Source of the DNA: Chrysoperla carnea
Lineage: Eukaryota; Arthropoda; Insecta; Neuroptera; Chrysopidae
DNA length: 64,000 nt
Direction: 5' to 3'
NCBI RefSeq assembly: GCF_905475395.1
Contig: NC_058342.1
Location: forward strand, 22,850,640-22,914,639
Positions 10,485 to 22,519 of this stretch are shown here, piece by piece (position 1 is the first letter of the stretch; every line of letters begins with the position of its first letter). The position numbers and the translations under genes were made by a program. Below the pieces are notes generated by a model. It was not told the DNA's origin. It did no database searches and saw only the letters and a program-made list of their open reading frames with translations.

Positions 10485-11340
10485 GTATAAAAATTGCAAA
10501 TTAGATTAGAGTGGCTGTCCGGGGGTGAGACTCACTTAGACCAAAGGATCCGTTTTGGTACCGAAAAGAGGGTTGGTCCATTCCCGGCCACTACTCCATG
10601 AATCATTTGAAACTGTTTAAAAACAGTAGGAGTGTTTTGACGTCAATGGACTTAAGGTTGGAGAGGTAGTCAAAGGAAGGCTGATTAAAGTAAGTTCATA
10701 TCCCTATGGCAAGAGATGGGCAGAGACAGATAAGATGAAACTTCGTTTCTTTCTCCTCCCCACTGTGACAGCTCTTGCAATAGTTGTAATATACTGCCCT
10801 GCCCATGTGTTGAGCGTGCCTTTCGCCTAGCTTGTGTACAGTAATACCCGCAACGATTCCCTGGTGGAAAGAATATTTGAAGAAAGAATAAGAAATTCTG
10901 AAAAAGTCTTAGGCACTTTGAATTTCTCAACGTTTTCGGACTATTCTTATTCAGAGTTATTCAGAGTTCTTAATACTTTTTTAAAGTTTCTAAGACTTTT
11001 TCAGAGTTTCCTAAGACTTATTAAGACTTATTCTTTTTTCAAATATTTTTTCCACCAGGGTTTTGCTTAAAGAGACCATAGCTATCTTATAATACCACAA
11101 GTACGTTCCTGTCTTAAGATATCCTCATTTAGGAGAAGCTTGCAGTTCGCAAACAGAACTCTTGGATGCCTGAGATTAATGCTTGATCCAGACCGCTTTG
11201 TGCCATTTCTAGCAAGTTCGTTGGCTTGAAAATTCCTTGGAATGTCCCTGTGTCCTGGTACCCATATTTGTTTTACACTCATTTGTTCCGCCAGTTTATT
11301 TAAGGACGTTCGGCAGTCCTATGCTACCTTTGACGACGCT
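10485..11340 (-). pseudogene. R1/Jockey-type LINE 3' half (RNase H and Cys knuckle)
   Basis: On the minus strand the segment 11340-11082 encodes KQIWVPGHRDIPRNFQANELARNG, the WVPGH...N..AD(N)ELAR motif of LINE RNase H domains. After the inserted MITE, 10770-10620 reads CHSGEEKETKFHLICLCPSLAIG, the C...E.ET..HL.C.CP.L pattern of the C-terminal zinc knuckle, then a tail with ...KTLLLFLNSFK before stops. In-frame stops show decay. A related 3' tail lies at 50612-50710. The reverse transcriptase part was not found here. Confidence 0.75.
10859..11060 (-). mobile_element. CCCTGGTGG MITE, copy 1 (inverted)
   Basis: A 202-bp element with inverted ends CCCTGGTGGAAAGAATATTT and, inverted from the other side, CCCTGGTGGAAAAAATATTT. 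It is inserted in the LINE remnant. It is about 90% like the copy at 11356-11557, which lies in the opposite orientation. The superfamily is not determined because the flanking duplication is unclear. Confidence 0.85.
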
Positions 11341-11355
11341 TATACCATAAACAAA

Positions 11356-11557
11356 CCCTGGTGGAAAAAATATTTGAAAAAATAATAAGTCTTAATAAGT
11401 CTTAGAAAACTCTGAAAAAGTCTTAGAAACTTAAAAAAAGTATTAAGAACTCTGAACAACTCTGAATTAGACTAGTCCGAAAACGTTGAGAAATTCAAAG
11501 TTTCTAAAACTTTTTCAGGATTTCTTATTCTTTCATCAAATATTTTTTCCACCAGGG
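11356..11557 (+). mobile_element. CCCTGGTGG MITE, copy 2
   Basis: A 202-bp copy of the same element in opposite orientation, at the outer edge of the LINE remnant. Internal blocks AATAAGTCTTAATAAGTCTT and GTCCGAAAACGTTGAGAAAT are shared with copy 1. Confidence 0.85.
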
Positions 11558-12680
11558 AAAACTTTTTAATATGAGTTATACGAGTTTAAACGAGAGATAT
11601 CCTACCATAAACTCCCAATATTAGGTAAATTTTGTTTTAAAAACTTGCTCTTTATAAAAATATACCTATGCATAGCTTGTGTTTAAAGCATTTTTCGAAA
11701 ATCCTATTGATTTGAAAATTTGAATTCAAAATCATATTTCGAGGACAAAATCAATTACATTCTAGTAGGTATTCAAACTTAAATTGCCAGATTTCTTCTC
11801 AATCAATTTTCGAATTCTACTTAAACACACTTGAAGATAAACTGTTTAATATACGGGATTACACTCTCCGGAAATACTGAAGGCCAAGTTTTACAAATTT
11901 TTTCCTCAGAAAGTTTCCGGATAGTGTATTAATGGATAAATCTTAACAATTTTTTTTTAATCAACAGATCTTATTTAAAATTAGATGTCACAAGTTTAAG
12001 CATCATCTGCTACAAATTTCTATAAATAATTTTTTATATTTTGGGGTTCCCTCTTGCCTTATTTATTACCCTCTTCCTGTAAACAACGTCCTTAAGAATT
12101 AAAACCAAGAAAGAAATGAAAATAAACGCCGTTCAAATTTACGTTTACTATAGATAACGGCTCTTTATATGTGACTAAAATCGGTCGCCATTTGATGCTA
12201 ATTTCAAATAGACAAAAAATTTCAAATACTACTTTTAAGGTGAATTTTCATGCTGACAATAGATATAAAAACTGATAAACCCATAATTGATAGTCGTATT
12301 CAGCAGCCATTATGGATATAATTGTTTTTTTCATAACCTTTGATTAAAAATTAGGTGCATATCTCGAGATTTAGTATGTATATCTCATTTTTACAATTTT
12401 ACGCTGGAAATAACTCTCTTTTTTTTAAGCTAGGTGGAACCCTAATTTGACGCTAAAAGCTAGTTTCTAGCGCCATCATCAGGCTACATCTTTATGTATA
12501 GGTGAATTTTTTTAATTTAATTATCATAGGATCACAAAAATTGGTTCAATTTTATGGAATATAATTTTTCAATATCAATTTCACGCATTATATGCGTGAA
12601 ATACGCGTACGCAATTATATTTCAAAAAACGCGTCAATTTTCGTATAGCGATCACATAATTAATCAATAAGTCATTAAAA
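11558..12680. other. AT-rich non-coding, nothing recognised
   Basis: No coding domain on either strand and no paired ends seen. Confidence 0.4.
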
Positions 12681-13186
12681 CAAATGAAAACAAACAATTG
12701 ACTGAGTTAATTGTTGAAATACCCTGTATAAAAAGTGTTGAATACCAGTAGTATCTCTATCTTTTATAGTTTTGGAGTGAATGGACACCAAAGTTTTGTC
12801 CTAATTTGCGCCATCACGAATAAACAGTAAAGTTTACGAAAAAATGTTTCAAGCAAAAGATGTTTATTTTTATAAGGAACATTTGTTACATTGAAATTTT
12901 GTTCTATCTCTAACGGTTTACAAGATGGGTCCTACGGGCCCAAGACCCAATTGACCTATGTTGCTCATTTACGATCTCGATCTCACTTTTTACGTCCTAA
13001 CCAAGCTATAAAAATTTCAGCTTGACATCTCTTTTCGTTTTTAAGCTTTCGTGCTTAAAATGGACTAATTAGGTGATTTTATGAACACCTATAGCAAAAT
13101 TTTTTTCGTAGCATCAATATTTTTAAGCGTTACAAACTTGGGACTAAACTTAATATACTATGTATATTTCATATATACATGGTATA
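12681..13186 (-). mobile_element. DINE-1-like repeat, copy 2
   Basis: This minus-strand copy has the 3' hairpin block (AACAATTGACTGAGTTAATT) at its left edge and ACATGGTATA at its right. Core blocks (ACGATCTCGATCTCAC..., AGCTTGACATCT, CGTTACAAACTTGGGACTAA) are present. Confidence 0.8.
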
Positions 13187-14010
13187 AAAATTGAATTTAG
13201 GCAATTTGTATGCAAATGTGTATTAAAATATTTCGTAAATTTTTACATAAAATTTGAAAACTGTTCTTTCTATGATTACATAAACTTAATTATATAACAT
13301 AAAACTTTTGTTTTAACATAAAATTCAATTAAATAGTGAAAAGCTTTTTCTTATTTTTCGGGATAGAATAATTGTATTTTCTTCAATCCATTAAGATTTG
13401 GGCAATTAAAATTCGTTTTTAATTGATATTTAAGTGAAGTTAGAATATCACTATTCTGTATTTGACATATTTTAGAGTGTATCATTGTTAACATTCTGAT
13501 AGAAAGGTACTGTTTTCGCCTCGTAAAACGTAATCGAAAATTTTATGATACTAAAATTACATTTAATAAAATGTAAGTATTTGTTTCCGTGTGGTGTCTC
13601 TGTCTGCCTGCCTTTATTTATATTTGTATATTTCCTCGACGTTTCATAGCGCCATGGCTTCGTTTAAGTTTATTTTTTTATTGGTGGTAGAAGTTTATAA
13701 GAAATCGACTTCATTAAATTTGCGTCGAAATTAGAACATACAGTTAATTTTGAGGGCGTAAAAAATTTACCTAGGGCTTAATACTTACATAATTTATTAT
13801 CACATGATTTTCTGTAATTTATTACGTTCGTGAACTCACTGTAGAATATAATACCATTTTGGCTAGAAATTAAAAATTTCTGTTTTCTTAAAAAATTAAA
13901 AATGTTTTTACCCATCAAAGCAGATATTCGCTTTCAAAATTAGAACTTTTGCATGAACTTTTTGCAAAATTTTGCTACAGATTTTTTCAAAAATAACTTA
14001 TTTATAATTT

Positions 14011-14301
14011 ACTAGCGACCCGCCCCGGCTTCGCACGGGTGCAATGCTGATACTAAATACACTACAGAAAAACTGTATGCGGAAAAAATGTAATTATTTA
14101 CGACATCACATTAGAAACCTCAAAAATAGCAGTACTTCTCCACTATTTAATGGATGTTATTATACATATAAACCTTCCTCTTGAATCACTCTACCTATTA
14201 AAAAAAACCGCATCAAAATCCGTTGCGTAGTTTCAAAGATTTAAGCATACAAAGGGACATAGGGACAGAGAAAGCGACTTTGTTTTATACTATGTAGTGA
14301 T
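14011..14301 (+). repeat. Dispersed repeat family B, copy 1
   Basis: It begins ACTAGCGACCCGCCCCGGCT followed by TCGCACGGGT, and ends GCGACTTTGTTTTATACTAT then GTAGTGAT. The block CATCAAAATCCGTTGCGTAG is shared with 31620-31832, and GTAGTTTCAAA with 61033-61515. It is widespread in arthropods as I remember it; the class is uncertain. Confidence 0.7.
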
Positions 14302-15020
14302 GCCGAACTTTTTGGAACAAAGAAATCATCCGTTGATTGCTTTGTTGAAATTTGTCTCTGTGTTAAAATTATTCTTTTACGTTAGTAAATATTTGAATGT
14401 CCAACTTGAAATTCTAGAATTAAAGTATTTCTATCAGAGTGAAAAAGACCGTGACATCTTAAAAAGAGAAAAAATCATAGTTCTTTAAATGTTAGTTGTA
14501 TAATCTAAATATTTTTCATATGGCGTCAGGAAGACGAACCTAAAACGCACTGTAACATGCGCTTAAATCGACGCCCATGTAAATTACTTAATCGCATTGT
14601 TTTGCTAAAGTGCGAAAACGCTCATTGATTCATCGAAAATCCACTTTGATTCCATTTCCATTTTTGTAAAAAAAAAAATTTGGTTTAAAATCCCAATTAT
14701 GGAATATCCCGCTTACTGTAAAATGGGTATATTTATCGCAAACAAAGTTATAAAAAATAAGTTTTATCATAATTTATCGATGCATACAACAGTTGACTGA
14801 ATCAGAAAGATATTGGTTTGCCTACGAAACATTATATCCGCAACGGTTTGTAATATATGTATGTATTATAGAAAGTGTTCCATTTAAAATGATAGAACTT
14901 AGGTATTTCTAACGAATGCGTCTTTAGTTTCTAAGTTTTAAAGAAATTGTATTGATCGACCGTCTCTATTATTTCGAACATTGATTTGATTTTATGTTTC
15001 ATTTGTTTTTTCTTTTTTTA
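14302..15020. other. AT-rich non-coding, nothing recognised
   Basis: The short ORF at 14297-14488 has no domain and begins inside the end of the family B repeat. Confidence 0.4.
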
Positions 15021-16738
15021 AGGATGTACGAGCGCCAGGACAATTTTTGATAAAAGTCTTGATATTTTTTTATATGAAGTTGGACTAAGTGTAAATCAAT
15101 TCTGAAAATTTCTTAATTAAATGAATGACTTCTAAAGTAGGCATTGGTTTTATGGCAAAACGGTAGAAGGATGATATGTTTTTATAGATTTATCCAAAAC
15201 TAGTCGGTGGAAATTAAAAAAAAAAACTATTTAAATTAAGGTATTTCCAGCATGGTATTTGCAGTTTCTATGTTAAAGCAATGGTACAATTTTTTTTTCG
15301 ACAGAATTTAACGAAAAATTAAATTTAAGAATTTAATAATGCTTACTATTAATTCCCAAAGTTTCAGAAATTTTGACCGTTTAAAATGGGAAATATTTAT
15401 GCCAACGTCCCAATTTCGATCAATTTACGTCAAAATTAATATCTCGAAAGTGAAAATTAATTTCTAAATTTTTTTTTTTAGAATTTTATTGTATAAACAT
15501 TTTTTTTCTACTTTTTCTTCAATATATAATAATATCATAAAAAATAGTTGGAGAGACCGGACATTTTACATGCTTTAAATAGGACATGACCCTCAAAATC
15601 GCGAACTTTGTCTTTAAATATCTCGCGATCTAAACGGCCAAAAATTATGAAATTTTAGGAATTCATAAATAAAGCTATTATAAACCCGAGAAAAAAAATT
15701 CGGCCAAATCTGTCGAAAAGTGATTTCATGCTGGTACTACCTTAAAGTTAAAAACTTAATAAATTATTGAAAATAAAAAAAACCACTATGTCCGGCTAAT
15801 TGAGAATGTATGAACACAATAGTGGGGACACTTTAAGAGAATATATATTTTCAATTTTGATAGTGTGTTATAATTAAGGATGTATGAGCATGGTAGTGGG
15901 GGCACAAATTTAAAAATAGATATTTTCAATTTTGATGATAAATTTATATTATTACTTGACGATATAAGACGAAAAGTAAGAATAAAATTTTTCGATATCT
16001 GGCTTAATTTTCAAAATATCGAAAATTGAAAATTTTGTTTAATTATTTAGCTTTCGATATTTCGAAAACCAAGACACATATCGAAAAATTTTATTCTTAT
16101 TTTTCGTCTACATTCATGAAGTTATAACAAAATTCATCATCAAAGTTGAAAATAAGATAAAAATAATTTCAACCCTTAATCTACCCTGCTCTTACATCCC
16201 TTATATGGACGGTGACACTTAGTTTTTTTCTTTTCTAATTCATTGCTAATATGTTTGTTTACTTTCTATTAAAAAGTTTTTTTTTAATTTGTTTTCATTC
16301 ATTCCAAATGAAAATTATCAAAAACTTCCAAAATATGTCGTTTTTTGAGATTCCTCCATAAGAGCCAATGTATTTTATATCGATTTTTAATGACTTTCTT
16401 CTTAAAAATTTGTACGGATACCTAAGCTGAAATTTTAACCACATATTCTTTGAGTAAAAGACTACCTACAAACAAATTTTGAGCCTTTAAATCAAAGATT
16501 GTTGTCATGCTCATACATCCTTAAGAATAAAATTTTTCGATGTTTGTATATTTCTATTTTTGATTAATTGTTTACCTTTCGATATTTTGAAAACTAAGAC
16601 AGTTATGAAAAAATTGTATTCTTATTTTTCGTCTATATTCATGAAGTTATAATAAAATTCATTAACAAACTTGAAAATAATGTACAAATAATTTCAACCA
16701 CAAGTCTAAACTTGCCTTGGCGCCCGAACTACCTTAAT
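15021..16738 (+). mobile_element. GGATGTACGAGC inverted-end element, composite copy
   Basis: It starts AAGGATGTACGAGCGCCAGG and ends, inverted, AAGGTAGTTCGGGCGCCAAG, so the ends are inverted repeats of about 24 bp. Internal termini (AAGGATGTATGAGC at about 15878; GCTCTTACATCC at 16189; GCTCATACATCC at 16512) show nested or rearranged copies. Shared cores include AAAATTTTTCGATATCTGG and TCATGAAGTTATAACAAAAT. Other copies are at 24431 and 29922. No transposase is encoded. Confidence 0.7.
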
Positions 16739-17465
16739 ACTTGCTCTCAAATTAAGTTAGGTATATTTTTAAACATTGAATTCAATTTTACTGGCTTCTA
16801 AGTAATAATTTTTTAAAATAGCATTATTTTCGATTCGATAAAATGAGCAAATTCATCAATTTATCTTGGGTCATAGCTGATCGTAAATACTTTTCTATTA
16901 TTTTTAATTTTGAAAAAACCTTTTCATTTTTGAAAAGACCTTTCGCCTTTTGTAACTGTCAAAGGAAGTGGGCTTGCTCCCGCTATATACCTGCACTAGA
17001 GTACCACGCAAAACCTCGCAGCCTCAGATAAGATATCAAAAAAAAATCTTAATCACAAGTAGTTTAATTTAAATTTAAAGTTATATCATTTTAAATGATA
17101 ATCCCTTGATTATACATAACACAACCCTTAACTCTTTGGGTATGAGAACATTTTCATCTAATGTAATTAATTTCAACCAATTATCATACAATAACTAGAA
17201 TTAGAGATATCTAGTAGGTTTCTCTATTATAATAATATCTGTGTATAAACCCTTTTTTGTTTTGTTACAAAATTTAATGATTTTTGTCATTTGCCTCTAT
17301 AATAAATGTAACCAATATGAAAATTTTAGCGAAATTAATAATATGTCCTTACTCTGTTTAATAAGACAAGCGCGAATCGACAGAAAGGCAATCGAAGCTT
17401 TTTGCTTTGTATAAATAAAGTCATCACACATAGAAATAAAATCTTTTGAAACTTTGTAAAAATGT
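16739..17465. other. AT-rich non-coding, nothing recognised
   Basis: The 62-codon ORF at 16843-17031 has no recognisable domain. Confidence 0.4.
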
Positions 17466-17596
17466 TTGAAAGGTAGAATTGATTAAAACACTATCTCAAA
17501 CTAATCTAAAAAGTCCTTATGGATCCGAGATGGGGAAAAAAATTTACGCGGGGTCAAAGGTCACAAAAACGGGTTTTTCGCGATTTTTAGCATTTT

Positions 17597-18152
17597 TATA
17601 CCATGTATATATGTAATATACAAGGTATACTAAGTTTAGTCCCAAGTTTGTAACGCTTAAAAATATTGATGCTACCAACAAAATTTTGGTATAGGTATTC
17701 ATAAAATCAGCTAATTAGCCCATTTCCGGTTGTCCGTCTGCCTATCAACTTGATAACTCAAAAACGAAAAAAGATATCAAGCTGAAAACAGCGTACTCAG
17801 GACGTAAAAAATGAGGTACAGTTCGTAAATGAGCAACATAGGACAATTGAATCTTGGGTCCGTAGGACCCATCTTGTAAGCTGTTAGAGGTAGAACAAAA
17901 GTTTAAAAGTAAAAAAAAAAAAAATTCCTTATAAAAAAATAAACAACTTTTGTTTGAAAAATTTTTTTGTAAACATCACTGTTTATCCGTGAGGGTGCAA
18001 ATTAGGCGCAAATTGTATAGTTTGTATTATATAGGAATATCAGTTGTGTATGTTTGGCATGTATGTATGTGTAATGAATGTTATAGAGGTATCAACACTG
18101 TCTATACATGGTATTTCAATAATTAACTCAGTTAATTGTTTGTTTTCACTTT
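17597..18152 (+). mobile_element. DINE-1-like repeat, copy 3 (inside foldback arm)
   Basis: It begins TATACCATGTATATATG and contains TTTAGTCCCAAGTTTGTAAC, then AAAGATATCAAGCTGAAA, a long A tract, and the 3' block TACATGGTATTTCAATAATT. Both flanks continue the foldback arm, so this insertion is younger than the foldback. Confidence 0.85.
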
Positions 18153-18299
18153 TATTACCATAAAATTAGTTTAGACAAAAATTGTAGATCAGATAATTAA
18201 ATATGAAAAATGTCTTAATACTTTGTTTCCTAACAGCCACCGTTTCTGAGATATATCAATTCAAAAATTTGAAAGAGTTATAATCGTCATAATATGTAT

Positions 18300-18632
18300 A
18301 AGAACGCCACGGACATCACTGAAGCTATAATACAAGTAAAAATATTTTTATATCGGTCAGTGTAACTTACATATATACAATTTTTACATATATCGTTGAT
18401 TGCGTTATCATGGTAGGGATAATCAAATCGACGCTTGCAGTGGATAATTTTGGCATAATGGTGACTGTTATATATATATACCCATAGTTAAAATTATTGA
18501 AATATAGCAATTAATTAAGCTTGTTGCATTATTTATATGTAAATTCACATAATTACTGATTTAAATTTGTTAGAAAATATTATTAAATTTTTAATGTAAG
18601 CCATAGAATTATATGTACATTCATAAAATCGT
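18300..18632 (+). pseudogene. Decayed copy of the 3' end of the 3236 gene
   Basis: From 18435 the sequence CAGTGGATAATTTTGGCATA and following blocks (ATTATTGAAATATAGCAATT; GATTTAAATTTGTTAGAAAA) align in order with 3795-4430, lacking the MITE. The preceding bases (ATTGCGTTATCATGG...) look like a worn copy of the last codons around 3750-3778. The match stops where the right foldback arm begins. It encodes no product. Confidence 0.65.
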
Positions 18633-18890
18633 GTGACGATTGCAACTATTCCAACTTTTTGAATCGTTAAATCTCTGAAACAGCGGTTCTAAGGAAAAAA
18701 AGTATTGAAACATTTTTTATATTTAATTATCTGATCTACAATTTTCTGAACTAATTTTATGATAAAACTTACTGTTCCGGTGCAAATCACCCATTTTTGT
18801 GACCTTTTACCCCGCGTAAAATTTTTTTCACGCATTTTACATCACGAATCGATGAGAACTTTTTAGATTTCATTTATGATTTTCTATGTG

Positions 18891-20289
18891 TTATTTTGTG
18901 TCTCACAAAGTCAAATTATTAATTTTATTTTCCCACAAAAAAGCATTATTATATATGTGAGTTTTTTTTAGGGGCTATTATCAAGTTCCTGGCCCGAAAA
19001 AAACGTAGAACTTTTGATAAATGCGGGAGTTTAAATTCTAAACACTAATGGTTTGATGACATACTTAATTTTTATGTCAGTTACCAGGCAAGTTTAGCTA
19101 AATCAACTTATCCCGACATGTACTATAATTGGTAGAGTCTTTTAGGACACCCAGTATAAAATGATAAAATAACAACCAATTTTACCATTTAGTTTACGAG
19201 ATATTAACAGTCAAAGAAATTTAAAATTAAAATGATTAAATATAAATTTCTGCTAAACATTACAAGATAAAAAACTATTCCAAGAAAATTCTTAGACAAT
19301 ATTTCAATACAATAATTGATAAGGTAAATGTACCACGGGATGTTTAGGTATAATGCACTTTGGAGCTAATTATTGAAATAAATATAAATATTTCCTCTAT
19401 GGAAATTTTTTTTGTCGTATAAAATGATTAATTGAGAATAAGTTTTGATCATTGTTTCACGCCTAAGTCTTTAACTTAAAGTATTAAACGTTAATTTTCC
19501 GGACTTCGAATTTGTTTCTAATTTCGTGATAAACTTTAGCATTGAACCTGATTCCGGGAATGGAAGAACATAATTTCGGGATACGCACTTAACATAGGTA
19601 AATTTAAAATAATTGTTTTGTTAGATAACGTTATTAAGTTTATTGAATATTTTTATATAAAATTTGATTGAAAAACAAAAAATTTAAATTTTTAATAAAT
19701 TAAAAAAAATAATAAAAAAATTAAATATTATATTGCTGAATACTAATGGTAATAAATCACAGGTATTATAAATATTATCGTTATTAAATTAATTAGTTAA
19801 TAGAAACTATTATTTTCTTATTCTTTTTATACCAGACAAAATTATTTTAATATAATAATCATCGAAATCTAATTTAAATAACAAAACATAAATCAAGTTT
19901 CAATTTTGTTTCAAGTTTCAATGTGATACTCCCAGAATTGCATACATTAGTAAAAACTCTGCGCATTATTTCGGGAGTTAAATTCACATTAGATACTTAC
20001 TACATATCCCGTAATTTCCTCACAAAAATCTACGATATCTACTGCTTCTATTGGTATAAACTATTTTAATAATTATAACACAAATTTAAAATGAGAGTCA
20101 AAAATAATTACTTCCTATTTTCCCTAATTACGGTAGACTCCCGTAATATGGTTCACTATCACTGATTTAAGAACATAATTATGGGAATCATTATTTAAAC
20201 GATAAATTTTGCAAGATGTCGTGAAAAAACTTTACACTGCCAATAAAACACTTTTTACAAATTAAAAATCTGACTTGTTCATAAATGAA
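18891..20289. other. AT-rich non-coding with CGGGA motif repeats
   Basis: Several short related blocks (ATTCCGGGAATGGAAG, AATTTCGGGATACGCACTTA, and inverted CATATCCCGTAATTTCC) occur between 19500 and 20150. No gene is supported. Confidence 0.4.
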
Positions 20290-21030
20290 GAAATTTTTAC
20301 ATGAAAACTGGAGGGCTTAGAAAAAAATGTCTAAGAGCATTTTGTTAATTTTGACTCAAATTATATGATAAAATTTTTTCCGAAGCGATTCGGCCAATAT
20401 TACTTATATGTTTAAAAAAAATTATTTTAAACATAATTCTACCGGGTTACCCACAGCCAACCTCCACTGTTACGTTCAGTAGCATGTTTTAAACGGGATT
20501 CTGCACAAAATTTCCTTGCGAAAATTAATAATGCTCAATGACAGATTTTTCCGGATCTATATGCACAATCCTGACATGGCACGATATCATGATGAAAGTC
20601 AAATTTTCTTGTTTACAAAAAGCGTTAAATTTTTCAACTGATTTTGATAATCCGTAGCATTTTTTACTCGAGATAGAGTGATGATAGTAACTGTAAGAAA
20701 GTCATTGTTCTTGAGAATTTGTTACATAAAAAAGACATCAAACTGTAAAAACATGAAAAAAATGAGTGAATCTTAGATTACATTTATAAAATGTATTAAC
20801 TTTCTTTGTAGAAAGTATAGATAAATAAATATATTCCAAAAGCTCAATGCTTCTAGTTTTCAAAACCGTTAAGCAATCGAAAATTGACGGAGGTACAATT
20901 GTTTAAGTGCACGGAGTACACGATAAACGGTTTTTCCACAGTAACTTGAAAATTTGGTAATTTTAGCAACGTATGCCAAGTTGCTCAAAAAGTGCTTTCA
21001 ATTTTTTTTTTGTTACACAGTGACTTTTAA
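20290..21030 (+). repeat. Half-copy of the 40-kb foldback element
   Basis: Shares in order CGTTCAGTAGCATGTTTTA, a GCTCAATGAC block, CTGACATGGCACGATATC, CTCGAGATAGAGTG, AAGCTCAATG and TTGTTTAAGTGC with 40385-40905. The left end (TTCCGAAGCGATTCGGCC) is also found inverted at about 59560. Confidence 0.75.
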
Positions 21031-21428
21031 TGTTTTACGTGCCTAATGTTGAAAATAAGATAAAAATTCTTATTCTTTTAAAATGAAACTTTATTTAAAA
21101 AACACTTATTTAGTTAGTAAACAAACAAAGATACTATTAATTATCTTAACTTAATTTTAATTAATAAATAAAATAATACCGTTATGATTTGAATTATTTC
21201 AGCTCATTTACGAAACTGATCGCAAACAATAAATTTTTTATATATATCAGGCTGATTCGAACAAAAAAGAAAACTATTCAATTTTGAGAGGAGTTTCTAA
21301 ATTATTTATTATTTCATCATCAGACTTATTCTTTTGTTCCAATCAAGCTGATATTTAAATATAATTTAGAAGTTTTAGAATTCACCTAAGAAAATGTTAG
21401 TTTTAGATAATTTTAAAAAGACACTTAC

Positions 21429-21585
21429 CGTTTGGTTGAATCAGTAATAGATGAAGAATAAAACATAGTATAACGTAATAAGTTTGTGAATAAATCATTG
21501 ACTCGATTATTGACGTGATCAATGGAAAGCGATAATGCCTCCTCGTGCAAAAATTACTATTAAAGTGATTATTTGATTCTTTCAT
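21429..21585 (-). CDS. Candidate first coding exon with signal-peptide-like sequence
   Basis: On the minus strand an ATG-led frame from 21585 (or from an internal Met at 21498) ends in a strong donor, CGGTAAGTGT, at 21429. From the internal Met it reads MIYSQTYYVILCFILHLLLI then QPN, a short N-terminus plus hydrophobic core as in a secretion signal. A GC-richer segment at 22130-22230 lies upstream and could be the promoter region. No following exon was found on the minus strand below 21420, so this is only a candidate; an unrelated donor-like match is possible. Confidence 0.3.
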
Positions 21586-22319
21586 GGTTCACGATAAATT
21601 TTGATAAATACATCGAAAAACGTAAAATAAATCAAATATATCGTTTTGAAAAAATTTCAACAAACAAAAAAATGATTTAAACGTGTATTAATCGCTACAA
21701 TTATGAATTGATGATTTAAAATCGTCACGATTGGACGATCGTACAACTGTCTGTAGATTGGATAAAAATTGCACGTTACGCATAAATCGCTGTTCTATCC
21801 TCATTTTGCCAAAAATATCCGTTTTACAAAAAAAATAAAAATAAGTTAACAAAAAAAAATTTAAAAAAAAAAACAACCACGCGATTAAATCATTATAAAT
21901 CACCGGGCCGAAAAAAAATTTATATGAAGAACGATTAAGGAAAAATCAAAACTTAATTTTGACTCATTGTTGCAAAAAAAAAAATTTTTTTTGAGTAAAT
22001 TTTTCGGTCAGGAAGACAAAAATATTGATTTGAAAAAACCGTTCAAATTGTGTTGCACTTATTTATCTGAAATGTGCCTCAGATGATGACCTAACTAAAC
22101 TTTTCCTTCAACACTTATCCGAACCGAATGTAATAGCGACCTTCTCGGCAGCACTGCAGTTGCTCTGCAGGTGTTAGACGGGCTCGCAAATGTTTCTCCC
22201 CCGTTTCCCAGCATCCAATTTTCATCTTACATATACACAATTATTATATATAACTAATGCGCATGTCACTAGTTAAACATGAGAGAACTATATATGATCG
22301 TATTTTCAATTCTACAATC

Positions 22320-22331
22320 TCTTATATATAT

Positions 22332-22372
<41 letters not shown>
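22320..22372. repeat. TA/CATA microsatellite
   Basis: Alternating TA with interspersed TACATA runs directly up to the TA of the Tigger element's left end. The Ile/Tyr-rich ORF over it is an artefact. Confidence 0.95.
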
Positions 22373-22375
<3 letters not shown>

Positions 22376-22519
22376 TGAAACCTCTTTAAGTGAGACATCA
22401 AGGGACCTGCAAATTTGTCTCACTTATAGAGGTTTAACAATTATCCAGTATTTCAAATATACAGGTATAAATAAATACATATATATCTCATTTACAGAGG
22501 GTTCCATTAATAAAAATCA

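Larger units (their letters stand above)
17466..18890. mobile_element. Foldback element with a captured gene-end fragment
   Basis: The arms are long imperfect inverted repeats. The outer pair is TTTACGCGGGGTCAAAGGTC at about 17547 against GACCTTTTACCCCGCGTAAA at about 18800. The inner pair is 18161-18296 against 18633-18770 (TTGTAGATCAGATAATTAAA against its inverse). A DINE-like copy interrupts the left arm at 17597-18152. The loop, about 18300-18632, carries sequence like the 3' end of the gene at 3236. No transposase is seen. Confidence 0.7.

Noticed and set aside
19985..20060. Short minus-strand exon (PIEAVDIVDFCEEITGYV) with a GTAAGT donor
   Set aside because: The same CGGGATA-type block recurs nearby at about 19570-19600, so it is more likely part of a repeat; the acceptor is poor.
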